Shown here in pieces: positions 37,255 to 49,526 of a stretch of 64,000 nt of DNA. Positions within the stretch are counted from its first letter, which is position 1; each line of letters starts with the position of its first letter. A program made the position numbers and the translations under genes. Under the pieces are notes generated by a model that searched no databases, had not been told where the DNA came from, and saw only the letters and a list, made by a program, of their open reading frames with translations. The DNA comes from Inia geoffrensis (lineage: Eukaryota > Chordata > Mammalia > Artiodactyla > Iniidae): contig JAZAQT010000281.1 in the NCBI GenBank assembly GCA_036417435.1, positions 1 to 64,000 on the forward strand, given 5' to 3'.

Positions 37255-38094
37255 AATGGAGAGGGATTAGGGTACAGGATAGGGTACGACAACGCTTAAG
37301 GCTTAGCGTACTTTTGAGGGCATGAGTTAGAGTTTGTGTACTGGTTAAGATTAGGGCATTGGTTAGGGTAGGGCATCGGAAGTGGGTCAGGTTTAGGGAT
37401 GGGGTTAGGGTTAGGGTTAAGGAATGGGGAGGGATTAGGGTACAATTTAGGGTACGACAACGCTTAAGGTTTAGCGTACGTGTGAGGGCACGAGTTAGTG
37501 TTGGTGTCCTGGTTAAGATTAGGGCACGGGTGAGGGTAAGGCTTCGGGTGAGGGTCAGGGTTAGGATTCGTGTTAGGGTTAGGGTTAAGGAATGCAGATG
37601 GATTAGGGTACAGCTTAGGGTACGACAGTGCTTAAAGGTTAGCGTTCGTGTGAGGGCAAGGGTTAGTGTTAGTGTCCTGGTTAAGATTAGGGCACGGGTG
37701 AGGGTAAGGTTTCGGGTGAGGGTCAGGGATAGAATTCGGGTTAGCGTTAGGGTTAGGGAATGGGGAGATATTAGGGCACAGTTTAGGGTACCACAACCCT
37801 TAAGATTTAGCATACGTGTGAGGTCACTAGTTAGTGTTAGTGTACTGCTTAAGATTAGGGCACGGGTGAGGGTAAGGCCTCGGAAGAGGGTCACGTTAAG
37901 GGTTAGGGTTACGGTTAGGGTTAGGAAATGGGGATTGATTAGGATACAGGTTAGGGTACGGCAATGGCTTAGGGTTAGCGTACGTTAGAGGGCATGGGTT
38001 AGTGTTGATGTACTGGTTAAAATTAGGACACGGGTGAGGGTAAAGTTTCGGGTGAGTGTCATGGTTAGGTTTCAGGTTAGGGTTAGGGTTAGGG
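37255..38094 (+). repeat. HOR unit 30, (b/c)defg, 840 bp
   Basis: The five-monomer unit starts with a monomer that opens as b (AATGGAGAGGG) and continues as c (ACAGGATAGGG). The e opens AATGCAGATGG. Confidence 0.88.
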
Positions 38095-39276
38095 AATGGA
38101 GAAGGAATAGGGTACAGGTTAGGGTACCGCTGCGGTTTAGTGTTAGCGTACGTGTGAGGGCACGAGTTAGTCTTGGTGTCCTGGTTAAGATTAGGGCACG
38201 GGTGAGGGTAAAGTTTCGGGTGAGGGTCAGGGTTAGGATTCGGGTTAGGGTTAGGGTTAGGGAATGGAGAGGGATTAGGGTACAGGTTAGGGTACGACAA
38301 TGCTGAAGGGTTAGCGTAAGTGTGAGGGCACGAGTTAGTGTTGGTTTACTGGTTAAGACAAGGGCACCGATGAGGGTAAGGCCTCGGAAAAGGGTCACGT
38401 TCAGGGTTTCGCTTAGGGTTAGGGTTGGGGAATGGGGAGGGATTAGGGTACAGGATAGGGTACGACAATGCTTAAGGGTTAGCGTACTTTTGAGGGCATG
38501 AGTTAGAGTTTGTGTACTGGTTAAGATTAGGGCATTGGTTAGGGTAGGGCATCGGAAGTGGGTCAGGTTTAGGGATGGGGTTAGGGTTAGGGTTAAGGAA
38601 TGGGGAGAGATTAGTGTACAATTTAATGTACGACAACGCTTAAGGTTTAGAGTACGTGTGAGGGCACGAGTTAGTGTTGGTGTCCTGGTTAAGATTAGGG
38701 CACGGGTGAGGGTAAGGCTTCGGGTGAGGGTCAGGGTTAGGACTCGTGTTAGGGTTAGGGTTAAGGAATGCAGAGGGATTAGGGTACACCTTAGGGTACG
38801 ATAGTGCTTAAGGGTTAGCGTTCGTGTGAGGGCAAGGGTTAGTGTTAGTGTCCTGGTTAAGATTATGGCACGGGTGAGGGTAAGGCTTCAGGTGAGGGTC
38901 AGGGTTAGGATTCGGGTTAGGGATAGGATTGGGGAATGGGGAGATATTAGGACACAGTTTAGGGTACCACAACGCTTAAGGTTTAGCGTACCTGTGAGGT
39001 CACTAGTTAGTGTTAGTGTACTGCTTACGATTAGGGCACGGGTGAGGGTAAGGCCTCGGAAGAGGGTCACGTTAAGGGTTAGGGTTAGGGTTAGGGTTAG
39101 GGTTAGGGAATGGGGATTGATTAGGGTACAGGTTACGGTACGGCAATGGCTTAGTGTTAGCGTACGTTAGAGGGCATGGGTTAGTGTTGATGTACTGGTT
39201 AAAATTAGGACACGGGTGAGGGTAAAGTTTCGGGTGAGTGTCATGGTTAGGTTTCAGGTTAGGGTTAGGGTTAGGG
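38095..39276 (+). repeat. HOR unit 31, abcdefg, 1182 bp
   Basis: The f at 38935 has one extra telomeric hexamer at its end, giving the longest perfect TTAGGG run of the window. Confidence 0.89.
39076..39108 (+). other. Longest perfect telomeric run (six GGG, five TTA)
   Basis: The end of f in unit 31 has six GGG tracts separated by TTA, 33 bp with no mismatch. The G-rich strand fits the four-tract G-quadruplex rule, and the run contains the TAGGGTT core bound by TRF-type Myb domains in animals. Whether either forms or binds here is inference. Confidence 0.75.
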
Positions 39277-40115
39277 AATGGAGAGGGATTAGGGTACAGG
39301 TTAGAGTACCGCTGCGGTTTAGTGTTAGCGTACGTGTGAGGGCACGAGTTAGTCTTGGTGTCCTGGTTAAGATTAGGGCACGGGTGAGGGTAAGGTTTCG
39401 GGTAGGGTCCTGGTTAGGATTCGTGTTAGGGATAGGGTTAAGGAATGCAGAGGGATTAGGGTACAGCTTAGGGTACGACAGTGCTTAAGGGTTAGCGTTC
39501 GTGTGAGGGCAAGGGTTAGTGTTAGTGTCCTGGTTAAGATTAGGGCACGGGTGAGGGTAAGGCTTCAGGTGAGGGTCAGAGTTAGGATTCAGGTTAGGGT
39601 TAGGGTTAGGGAAAGGGGAGATATTAGGGCACAGTTTAGGGTACGACAACGATTAAGGGTGGGCGTACGTGTGAGGGCACGAGTTAGTGTTGGTGTCCTA
39701 GTTAAGATTAGGGCACGGGTGAGGGTAAGGTTTCGGGTGAGGGTCAGGGATAGAATTCGAGTTAGGGTTAGGGTTAGGGAATGGGGAGATATAAGGGCAC
39801 AGTTTAGGGGACCACAACGCTTAAGGTTTAGCGTACGTGTGAGGTCACTAGTTAGTGTTAGTGTACTGCTTACGATTAGGGCACGGGTGAGGGTAAGGCC
39901 TCGGAAGAGGGTCACGTTAAGGGTTAGGGTTTGGGTTAGGGTTAGGGAATGGGGATTGATTAGGGTACAGGTTAGTGTACGGCAATGTCTTAGGGTTAGC
40001 ATACGTTAGAGGGCATGGGTTAGTGTTGATGTACTGGTTAAAATTAGGACACGGGTGAGGGTAAAGTTTCGGGTGAGTGTCATGGTTAAGTTTCAGGTTA
40101 GGGTTAGGGTTAGGG
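39277..40115 (+). repeat. HOR unit 32, (a/d)ehfg, 839 bp
   Basis: The hybrid first monomer at 39277-39443 is class a in front and ends GTCCTGGTTAGGATTCGTG. It has lost one G near 39404. This is the last unit of super-repeat copy 1. Confidence 0.88.
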
Positions 40116-41123
40116 AATGGAGAGGGATTAGGGTACAGGTTAGGGTACGACAATGCTTAAGGGTTAGCGTAAGTGTGAGGGCACGAGTTAGTGTTGGTGT
40201 ACTGGTTAAGACAAGGGCACCGATGAGGGTAAGGCCTCGGCAAAGTGTCACGTTCAGGGTTTCGCTTAGGGTTAGGGTTAGGGAATGGGGAGGGATTAGG
40301 GTACAGGATAGGGTACGACAATGCTTAAGGGTTAGCGTTCGTTTGAGGGCATGAGTTAGTGTTTGTGTACTGGTTAAGATTAGCGCATTGGTTAGGGTAG
40401 GGCATCGGAAGTGGGTCGGGTTTAGGAATGGGGTTAGGGTTAGGGTTAAGGAATGGGGAGGGATTAGGGTACAATTTAGGGTACGACAACGCTTAAGGTT
40501 TAGCGTACGTGTGAGGGCACGAGTTAGTGTTGGTGTCCTGGTTAAGATTAGGGCACGGGTGAGGGTAAGGCTTCAGGTGAGGGTCTGGGTTAGGATTCGG
40601 GTTAGGGTTAGGGTTAGGGAATGGGGAGGGATTAGGGTACAGTTTAGAGTACGACAACGTTTAAGCGTTAGCGTACGTGTGAGGGCACGAGTTAGTGTTG
40701 GTGTCCTGGTTAAGATTAGGGCACGGGTTAGGGTAAGGTTTCGGGTGAGGGTCAGGGATAGAATTCGGGTTAGGGTTAGGGTTAGGGAATGGGGAGATAT
40801 TAGGGCACAGTTTAGGGTACCACAACGCTTAAGGTTTAGCGTACGTGTGAGGTCACTAGTTAGTGTTAGTGTACTGCTTACGATTAGGGCACGGGTGAGG
40901 GTAAGGCCTCGGAAGAGGGTCACGTTAAGGTTTAGGGTTAGGGTTAGGGTTAGGGAATGGGGTTTGATTAGGGTACAGGTTATGTTACGGCGATGGCTTA
41001 GGGTTAGCGTACGTTAGAGGGCATCGTTTAGTGTTGATGTACTGGTTAAAATTAGGACACGGGTGAGGGTAAAGTTTCGGGTGAGTGTCATGGTTAGGTT
41101 TCAGGTTAGGGTTAGGGTTAGGG
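40116..41123 (+). repeat. HOR unit 33, bc(d/e)hfg, 1008 bp
   Basis: This is the copy of unit 28 at +5380 bp. I saw no difference between the two. Confidence 0.88.
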
Positions 41124-42634
41124 AATGGAGAGGGATTAGGGCACAGGTTAGGGTACCGCTGTGGTTTATTGTTAGCGTACGTGTGAGGGCACGAGTTAGT
41201 CTTGGTGTCCTGGTTAAGATTAGGGCACGGATGAGGGTAAGGCTTCGTGTGAGGGTCAGGGTTAGGATTCGGGTTAGGGTTACGGTTAGGGAATGGAGAG
41301 GGATTAGGGTACAGGTTAGGGTACGACAATGCTTAAGGGTTAGCGTAAGTGTGAGGGCATGAGTTAGTGTTGGTGTACTGGTTAAGACAAGGGCACCGAT
41401 GACGGTAAGGCCTCGGAAAAGGGTCACGTTCAGGGTTTCGGTTAGGGTTAGGGTTAGGGAATGGGGAGGGATTAGATTACAGGATAGGGTACGACAATGC
41501 TTAAGGGTTAGCATAAGTGGGAGGTCACGAGTTAGTGTTGGTGTACTGGTTAAGACAAGGGCACCGATGAGGGTAAGGCCTCGGTAAAGGGTCACGTTCA
41601 GGGTTTCGGTTACGGTTAGGGTTCGGGAATGGGGAGGGATTAGGGTACAGGATAGGGTACGACAATGCTTAAGGGTTAGCGTACTTTGAGGGCATGAGTT
41701 AGTGTTTGTGTACTGGTTAAGATTAGGGCATTGGTTAGGGTAGGGCATCGGAAGTGGTTCAGGTTTAGGGATATAGTTAGGGTTAGGGTTAAGGAATGGG
41801 GAGGGATTAGGGTACAATTTAGGGTACGAAAACGCTTAAGGTTTAGCGTACGTGTGAGGGCACGAGTTAGTGTTGGTGTCCTGGTTAAGATAAGGGCACG
41901 GGTGAACGTAAGGCTTCTGGTGAGGGTCAGGTTTAGGATTCGTGTTAGGGTTAGGGTTAAGGAATGCAGAGGGATTAGGGTACAGCTTAGGGTACGACAG
42001 TGCTTAAGGGTTAGCGTTCGTGTGAGGGCAAGTGTTAGTGTTAGTGTCCTGGTTAAGATAAGGGCACGGGTGAGGGTAAGGTTTCGGGTGAGGGTCAGGG
42101 ATAGAATTCGGGTTAGGGTTAGGGTAAGGGAATGGGGAGATATTAGGGCACAGTTTAGGGTACCACAACGCTTAAGGTTTAGCGTACGTGTGAGGGCATG
42201 AGTTTGTGTTGGTGTCCTGGTTAAGATTAGGGCACGGGTGAGGGTAAGGTTTCGTTTGAGGGTCAGGGATAGAATTAGGGTTAGGGTTAGATTTAGGGAA
42301 TGGGGAGATATTAGGGCACAGTTTAGGGTACCACAACGCTTAAGGTTTAGCATACGTGTGAGGTCACTAGTTAGTGTTAGTGTACTGCTTACGATTAGGG
42401 CACGGGTGAGGGTAAGGCTTCGGAACAGGGTCACGTTAAGGGTTAGGGTTAGGGTTAGGGTTAGGGAATGGGGATTGATTAGGGTACAGGTTAGCGTACG
42501 GCAATGGCTTAGGGTTAGCGTACGTTAGAGGGCATGGGTTAGTGTTGATGTACTGGTTAAAATTAGGACACGGGTGAGGGTAAAGTTTCGGGTGAGTGTC
42601 ATGGTTAGGTTTCAGGTTAGGGTTAGGGTTAGGG
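41124..42634 (+). repeat. HOR unit 34, ab(c/b)cde(f/h)fg, 1511 bp
   Basis: This is the copy of unit 29 and shares its one-base loss in c (near 41684). Differences include CACGGATGAGG near 41228 and GCTTCTGGTG near 41911. Confidence 0.88.
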
Positions 42635-43474
42635 AATGGAGAGGGATTAGGGTACAGGATAGGGTACGACAACGCTTAAGGCTTAGCGTACTTTTGAGGG
42701 CATGAGTTAGAGTTTGTGTACTGGTTAAGATTAGATCATTGGTTAGGGTAGGGCATCGGAAGTGGGTCAGGTTTAGGGATGGGGTTAGGGTTAGGGTTAA
42801 GGAATGGGGAGGGATTAGGGTACAATTTAGGGTACGACAACGCTTAAGGTTTAGCGTACGTGTGAGGGCACGAGTTAGTGTTGGTGTCCTGGTTAAGATT
42901 AGGGCACGGGTGAGGGTAAGGCTTCGGGTGAGGGTCAGGGTTAGGATTCGTGTTAGGGTTAGGGTTAAGGAATGCAGATGGATTAGGGTACAGCTTAGGG
43001 TACGACAGTGCTTAAAGGTTAGCGTTCGTGTGAGGGCAAGGGTTAGTGTTAGTGTCCTGGTTAAGATTAGGGCACGGGTGAGGGTAAGGTTTCGGGTGAG
43101 GGTCAGGGATAGAATTCGGGTTAGCGTTAGGGTTAGGGAATGGGGAGATATTAGGGCACAGTTTAGGGTACCACAACCCTTAAGATTTAGTATACGTGTG
43201 AGGTCACTAGTTAGTGTTAGTGTACTGCTTAAGATTAGGGCACGGGTGAGGGTAAGGCCTCGGAAGAGGGTCACGTTAAGGGTTAGGGTTACGGTTAGGG
43301 TTAGGAAATGGGGATTGATTAGGATACAGGTTAGGGTACGGCAATGGCTTAGGGTTAGCGTACGTTAGAGGGCATGGGTTAGTGTTGATGTACTGGTTAA
43401 AATTAGGACACGGGTGAGGGTAAAGTTTCGGGTGAGTGTCATGGTTAGGTTTCAGGTTAGGGTTAGGGTTAGGG
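42635..43474 (+). repeat. HOR unit 35, (b/c)defg, 840 bp
   Basis: This is the copy of unit 30. Differences include TTAGATCATT near 42732 and TTAGTATACG near 43187. Confidence 0.88.
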
Positions 43475-44656
43475 AATGGAGAAGGAATAGGGTACAGGTT
43501 AGGGTACCGCTGCGGTTTAGTGTTAGCGTACGTGTGAGGGCACGAGTTAGTCTTGGTGTCCTGGTTAAGATTAGGGCACGGGTGAGGGTAAAGTTTCGGG
43601 TGAGGGTCAGGGTTAGGATTCGGGTTAGGGTTAGGGTTAGGGAATGGAGAGGGATTAGGGTACAGGTTAGGGTACGACAATGCTGAAGGGTTAGCGTAAG
43701 TGTGAGGGCACGAGTTAGTGTTGGTGTACTGGTTAAGACAAGGGCACCGATGAGGGTAAGGCCTCGGAAAAGGGTCACGTTCAGGGTTTCGCTTAGGGTT
43801 AGGGTTGGGGAATGGGGAGGGATTAGGGTACAGGATAGGGTACGACAATGCTTAAGGGTTAGCGTACTTTTGAGGGCATGAGTTAGAGTTTGTGTACTGG
43901 TTAAGATTAGGGCATTGGTTAGGGTAGGGCATCGGAAGTGGGTCAGGTTTAGGGATGGGGTTAGGGTTAGGGTTAAGGAATGGGGAGGGATTAGTGTACA
44001 ATTTAATGTACGACAACGCTTAAGGTTTAGAGTACGTGTGAGGGCACGAGTTAGTGTTGGTGTCCTGGTTAAGATTAGGGCACGGGTGAGTGTAAGGCTT
44101 CGGGTGAGGGTCAGGGTTAGGACTCGTGTTAGGGTTAGGGTTAAGGAATGCAGAGGGATTAGGGTACACCTTAGGGTACGATAGTGCTTAAGGGTTAGCG
44201 TTCGTGTGAGGGCAAGGGTTAGTGTTAGTGTCCTGGTTAAGATTATGGCACGGGTGAGGGTAAGGCTTCAGGTGAGGGTCAGGGTTAGGATTCGGGTTAG
44301 GGATAGGATTGGGGAATGGGGAGATATTAGGACACAGTTTAGGGTACCACAACGCTTAAGGTTTAGCGTACCTGTGAGGTCACTAGTTAGTGTTAGTGTA
44401 CTGCTTACGATTAGGGCACGGGTGAGGGTAAGGCCTCGGAAGAGGGTCACGTTAAGGGTTAGGGTTAGGGTTAGGGTTAGGGTTAGGGAATGGGGATTGA
44501 TTAGGGTACAGGTTACGGTACGGCAATGGCTTAGTGTTAGCGTACGTTAGAGGGCATGGGTTAGTGTTGATGTACTGGTTAAAATTAGGACACGGGTGAG
44601 GGTAAAGTTTCGGGTGAGTGTCATGGTTAGGTTTCAGGTTAGGGTTAGGGTTAGGG
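43475..44656 (+). repeat. HOR unit 36, abcdefg, 1182 bp
   Basis: This is the copy of unit 31, including the extra telomeric hexamer at the end of f. Confidence 0.89.
44456..44488 (+). other. Perfect telomeric run, second copy
   Basis: This is the same 33-bp run in unit 36, carried along by the 5380-bp duplication. Confidence 0.75.
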
Positions 44657-45495
44657 AATGGAGAGGGATTAGGGTACAGGTTAGAGTACCGCTGCGGTTT
44701 AGTGTTAGCGTACGTGTGAGGGCACGAGTTAGTCTTGGTGTCCTGGTTAAGATTAGGGCACGGGTGAGGGTAAGGTTTCGGGTAGGGTCCTGGTTAGGAT
44801 TCGTGTTAGGGATAGGGTTAAGGAATGCAGAGGGATTAGGGTACAGCTTAGGGTACGACAGTGCTTAAGGGTTAGCGTTCGTGTGAGGGCAAGGGTTAGT
44901 GTTAGTGTCCTGGTTAAGATTAGGGCACGGGTGAGGGTAAGGCTTCAGGTGAGGGTCAGAGTTAGGATTCAGGTTAGGGTTAGGGTTAGGGAAAGGGGAG
45001 ATATTAGGGCACAGTTTAGGGTACGACAACGATTAAGGGTGGGCGTACGTGTGAGGGCACGAGTTAGTGTTGGTGTCCTGGTTAAGATTAGGGCACGGGT
45101 GAGGGTAAGGTTTCGGGTGAGGGTCAGGGATAGAATTCGAGTTAGGGTTAGGGTTAGGGAATGGGGAGATATAAGGGCACAGTTTAGGGGACCACAACGC
45201 TTAAGGTTTAGCGTACGTGTGAGGTCACTAGTTAGTGTTAGTGTACTGCTTACGATTAGGGCACGGGGGAGGGTAAGGCCTCGGAAGAGGGTCACGTTAA
45301 GGGTTAGGGTTTGGGTTAGGGTTAGGGAATGGGGATTGATTAGGGTACAGGTTAGTGTACGGCAATGTCTTAGGGTTAGCATACGTTAGAGGGCATGGGT
45401 TAGTGTTGATGTACTGGTTAAAATTAGGACACGGGTGAGGGTAAAGTTTCGGGTGTGTGTCATGGTTAGGTTTCAGGTTAGGGTTAGGGTTAGGG
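44657..45495 (+). repeat. HOR unit 37, (a/d)ehfg, 839 bp
   Basis: This is the copy of unit 32, including the one-base loss near 44784. Confidence 0.88.
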
Positions 45496-46503
45496 AATGG
45501 AGAGGGATTAGGGTACAGGTTAGGGTACGACAATGCTTAAGGGTTAGCGTAAGTGTGAGGGCACAAGTTAGTGTTGGTGTACTGGTTAAGACAAGGGCAC
45601 CGATGAGGGTAAGGCCTCGGCAAAGTGTCACGTTCAGGGTTTCGCTTAGGGTTAGGGTTAGGGAATGGGGAGGGATTAGGGTACAGGATAGGGTACGACA
45701 ATGCTTAAGGGTTAGCGTTCGTTTGAGGGCATGAGTTAGTGTTTGTGTACTGGTTAAGATTAGCGCATTGGTTAGGGTAGGGCATCGGAAGTGGGTCGGG
45801 TTTAGGAATGGGGTTAGGGTTAGGGTTAAGGAATGGGGAGGGATTAGGGTACTATTTAGGGTACGACAACGCTTAAGGTTTAGCGTACGTGTGAGGGCAC
45901 GAGTTAGTGTTGGTGCCCTGGTTAAGATTAGGGCACGGGTGAGGGTAAGGCTTCAGGTGAGGGTCTGGGTTAGGATTCGGGTTAGGGTTAGGGTTAGGGA
46001 ATGGGGAGGGATTAGGGTACAGTTTAGAGTACGACAACGTTTAAGCGTTAGCGTACGTGTGAGGGCACGAGTTAGTGTTGGTGTCCTGGTTAAGATTAGG
46101 GCACGGGTTAGGGTAAGGTTTCGGGTGAGGGTCAGGGATAGAATTCGGGTTAGGGTTAGGGTTAGGGAATGGGGAGATATTAGGGCACAGTTTAGGGTAC
46201 CACAACGCTTAAGGTTTAGCGTACGTGTGAGGTCACTAGTTAGTGTTAGTGTACTGCTTACGATTAGGGCACGGGTGAGGGTAAGGCCTCGGAAGAGGGT
46301 CACGTTAAGGTTTAGGGTTAGGGTTAGGGTTAGGGAATGGGGTTTGATTAGGGTACAGGTTATGTTACGGCGATGGCTTAGGGTGAGCATACGTTAGAGG
46401 GCATCGTTTAGTGTTGATGTACTGGTTAAAATTAGGACACGGGTGAGGGTAAAGTTTCGGGTGAGTGTCATGGTTAGGTTTCAGGTTAGGGTTAGGGTTA
46501 GGG
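45496..46503 (+). repeat. HOR unit 38, bc(d/e)hfg, 1008 bp
   Basis: This is the third copy of the unit 28 type. It differs more from units 28 and 33 than they do from each other, for example GTACTATTTAGG near 45850 and GGTGCCCTGG near 45913. Confidence 0.88.
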
Positions 46504-47847
46504 AATGGAGGGGGATTAGGGCACAGGTTAGGGTACCGCTGTGGTTTATTGCTAGCGTACGTGTGATGGCACGAGTTAGTCTTGGTTTCCTGGTTAAGAT
46601 TAGGGCACGGGTGAGGGTAAGGCTTCGTGTGAGGGTCAGGGTTAGGATTCGGGTTAGGGTTACGTTTAGGGAATGGAGAGGGATTAGGGTACAGGTTAGG
46701 GTACGACAATGCTTAAGGGTTAGCGTAAGTGTGAGGGCATGAGTTAGTGTTGGTGTACTGGTTAAGACAAGGGCACCGATGACGGTAAGGCCTCGGAAAA
46801 GGGTCACGTTCAGGGTTTCGGTTAGGGTTAGGGTTAGGGAATGGGGAGGGATTAGGTTACAGGATAAGGTACGACAATGCTTAAGGGTTAGCATAAGTGG
46901 GAGGGCACGAGTTAGTGTTGGTGTACTGGTTAAGACAAGGGCACCGATGAGGGTAAGGCCTCGGCAAAGGGTCACGTTCAGGGTTTCGGTTACAGTTAGG
47001 GTTCGGGAATGGGGAGGGATTAGGGTACAGGATAGGGTACGACAATGCTTAAGGGTTAGCGTACGTTTGAGGGCATGAGTTAGTGTTTGTGTACTGGTTA
47101 AGATTAGGGCATTGGTTAGGGTAGGGCATCGGAAGTGGTTCAGGTTTAGGGATGTAGTTAGGGTTAGGGTTAAGGAATGGGGAGGGATTAGGGTACAATT
47201 TAGGGTACGAAAACGCTTAAGGTTTAGCGTACGTGTGAGGGCACGAGTTAGTGTTGATGTCCTGGTTAAGATTAGGGCACGGGTGAACGTAAGGCTTCGG
47301 GTGAGGGTCAGGTTTAGGATTCGTGTTAGGGTTAGGGTTAAGGAATGCAGAGGGATTAGGGTACAGCTTAGGGTACGACAGTGCTTAAGGGTTAGCGTTT
47401 TTGTGAGGGCAAGTGTTAGTGTTAGTGTCCTGGTTAAGATAAGGGCACGGGTGAGGGTAAGGTTTCGGGTGAGGGTCAGGGATAGAATTCGGGTTAGGGT
47501 TAGGGTAAGGGAATGGGGAGATATTAGGGCACAGTTTAGGGTACCACAACGCTTAAGGTTTAGCGTACGTGTGAGGTCACTAGTTAGTGTTAGTGTACTG
47601 CTTACGATTAGGGCACGGGTGAGGGTAAGGCCTCGGAAGTGGGTCACGTTAAGGGTTAGGGTTAGGGTTAGGGTTAGGGAATGGGGATTGATTAGGGTAC
47701 AGGTTATGGTACGGCAATGGCTTAGGGTTAGCGTACGATAGAGGGCATGGTTTAGTGTTGATATACTGGTTAAAATTAGGACACGGGTGAGAGTAAAGTT
47801 TCTGGTGAGTGTCATAGTTAGGTTTCAGGTTAGGGTTAGGGTTAGGG
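46504..47847 (+). repeat. HOR unit 39, ab(c/b)cdefg, 1344 bp
   Basis: This is a relative of units 29 and 34 without the f/h hybrid monomer and without the one-base loss in c, so it is probably closer to the state before those changes. Confidence 0.88.
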
Positions 47848-49526
47848 AATGGAGAGGGATTAGGGTACAGGTTAGGGTACCGCTGCTGTTTAGTGTTAGC
47901 GTACGCGTGAGGGCACGAGTTAGTCTTGGTGTCCTGGTTAAGATTAGGGCACGGGTGAGGGTAAGGCTTCGGGTGAGGGTCAGGTTTAGGATTCGGGTTA
48001 GGGTTAGGGTTAGGGAATGGAGAGGGATTAGGGTACAGGTTAGGGTATGACAATGCTTAAGGGTTAGCGTACGTGTGAGGGCACGAGTTAGTGTTGGTTT
48101 ACTGGTTAAGACAAGGGCACCGATGAGGGTAAGGCCTCGGAAAAGGGTCACGTTCAGGGTTTCGATTAGGGTTACGTTTAGGGAATGGGGAGGGATTAGG
48201 GTACAGGATAGGGTACGACAATTCTTAAGGGTTAGCGTACGTTTGAGGGCATGAGTTAGTCTTGGTGTCCTGGTTAAGTTTAGGGCACGGGTGACGGTAA
48301 GGTTTCGGGTGAGGGTCAGGGTTAGGATTCGGGTTAGGGTTAGGGTTAGGGAATGGAGAGAGATTAGGGTACAGGTTAAGGTACGACAATGCTTAAGGGT
48401 TAGCATAAGTGTGAGGGCACGAGTTAGTGTTGGTGTACTGGTTAAGACAAGGGCACCGATGAGGGTAAGGCCTCGGAGAAGGGTCACGTTCAGGGTTTCG
48501 CTTAGGGTTAGGGTTAGGGAATGGGGAGGGATTAGGGTACAGGATAGGGTACGACAATGCTTAAGGGTTAGCGTACTTTTGAGGGCATGAGTTAGTGTTT
48601 GTGTACTGGTTAAGATTAGGGCATTGGTTAGGGTAGGGCATCGGAAATGGGTCAGGTTTAGGGATGGGGTTAGTGTTAGGGTTAAGGAATGGGGAGGGAT
48701 TAGGGTACAATTTAGGGTACGACAACGCTTAAGGTTTAGCGTACGTGTGAGGGCACGAGTTAGTGTTGGTGTCCTGGTTAAGATTAGGGCACGGGTGAGG
48801 GTAAGGCTTCGGGTGAGGGTCAGGGTTAGGATTCGTGTTAGGGTTAGGGTTAAGGAATGCAGAGGGATTAGGGTACAGCTTAGGGTACGACAGTGCTTAA
48901 GGGTTAGCGTTCGTGTGAGGGCAAGGTTTAGTGTTAGTGTCCTGGTTAAGATTAGGGCACGCGTGAGGGTAAGGCTTCAGGTGAGGGTCAGGGTTAGGAT
49001 TCGGGTTAGGGTTAGGGTTAGGGAATGGTTAGGGATTGGGTACAGTTTAGGGTATGACAACGATTAAGGGTTAGTGTACGTGTGAGGGCATGAGTTAGTG
49101 TTGGTGTCCTGGTTAAGATTAGGGCACGGGTGAGGGTAAGGTTTCGTTTGAGGGTCAGGGATAGAATTCGGGTTAGCGTTAGGGTTAGGGAATGGGGAGA
49201 TATTAGGGCACAGTTTAGGGTACCACAACCCTTAAGATTTAGCATACGTGTGAGGTCACTAGTTAGTGTTAGTGTACTGCTTAAGATTAGGTCACGGGTA
49301 AGGGTAAGGCCTCGGAAGAGGGTCACGTTAAGGGTTAGGGTTACGGTTAGGGTTAGGAAATGGGGATTGATTAGGATACAGGTTAGGGTACAGCAATGGC
49401 TTAGGGTTAGCGTACGTTAGAGGGCATGGGTTAGTGTTGATGTACTGGTTAAAATTAGGACACGGGTGAGGGTAAAGTTTCGGGTGAGTGTCATGGTTAG
49501 GTTTCAGGTTAGGGTTAGGGTTAGGG
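47848..49526 (+). repeat. HOR unit 40, ab(c/a)bcdehfg, 1679 bp, domain II/III junction
   Basis: Ten monomers. The third, at 48184-48351, starts as c (GAGGGCATGAG) and continues as a (GTCTTGGTGTCC). To its right the sequence follows unit 5 at an offset of 42,811 bp, with h at 49024. The switch lies around 48250-48262. Confidence 0.9.

Larger units (their letters stand above)
34736..40115 (+). repeat. 5380-bp super-repeat, copy 1
   Basis: Five units of 1008, 1511, 840, 1182 and 839 bp make 32 monomers. The length is 32 times 168, plus one extra hexamer and minus two single bases. Copies 1 and 2 share every irregular hybrid and indel and differ at only about ten positions that I could find by eye, implying a very recent duplication. 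Confidence 0.93.
40116..45495 (+). repeat. 5380-bp super-repeat, copy 2
   Basis: The unit lengths and hybrid monomers are the same as in copy 1, at an exact +5380 offset. Confidence 0.93.
45496..47847 (+). repeat. 5380-bp super-repeat, partial copy 3
   Basis: Only the first two units are present. The second lacks one hybrid monomer found in copies 1 and 2, and scattered substitutions are more frequent. The copy ends in unit 40, where domain I-type sequence takes over. Confidence 0.88.
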
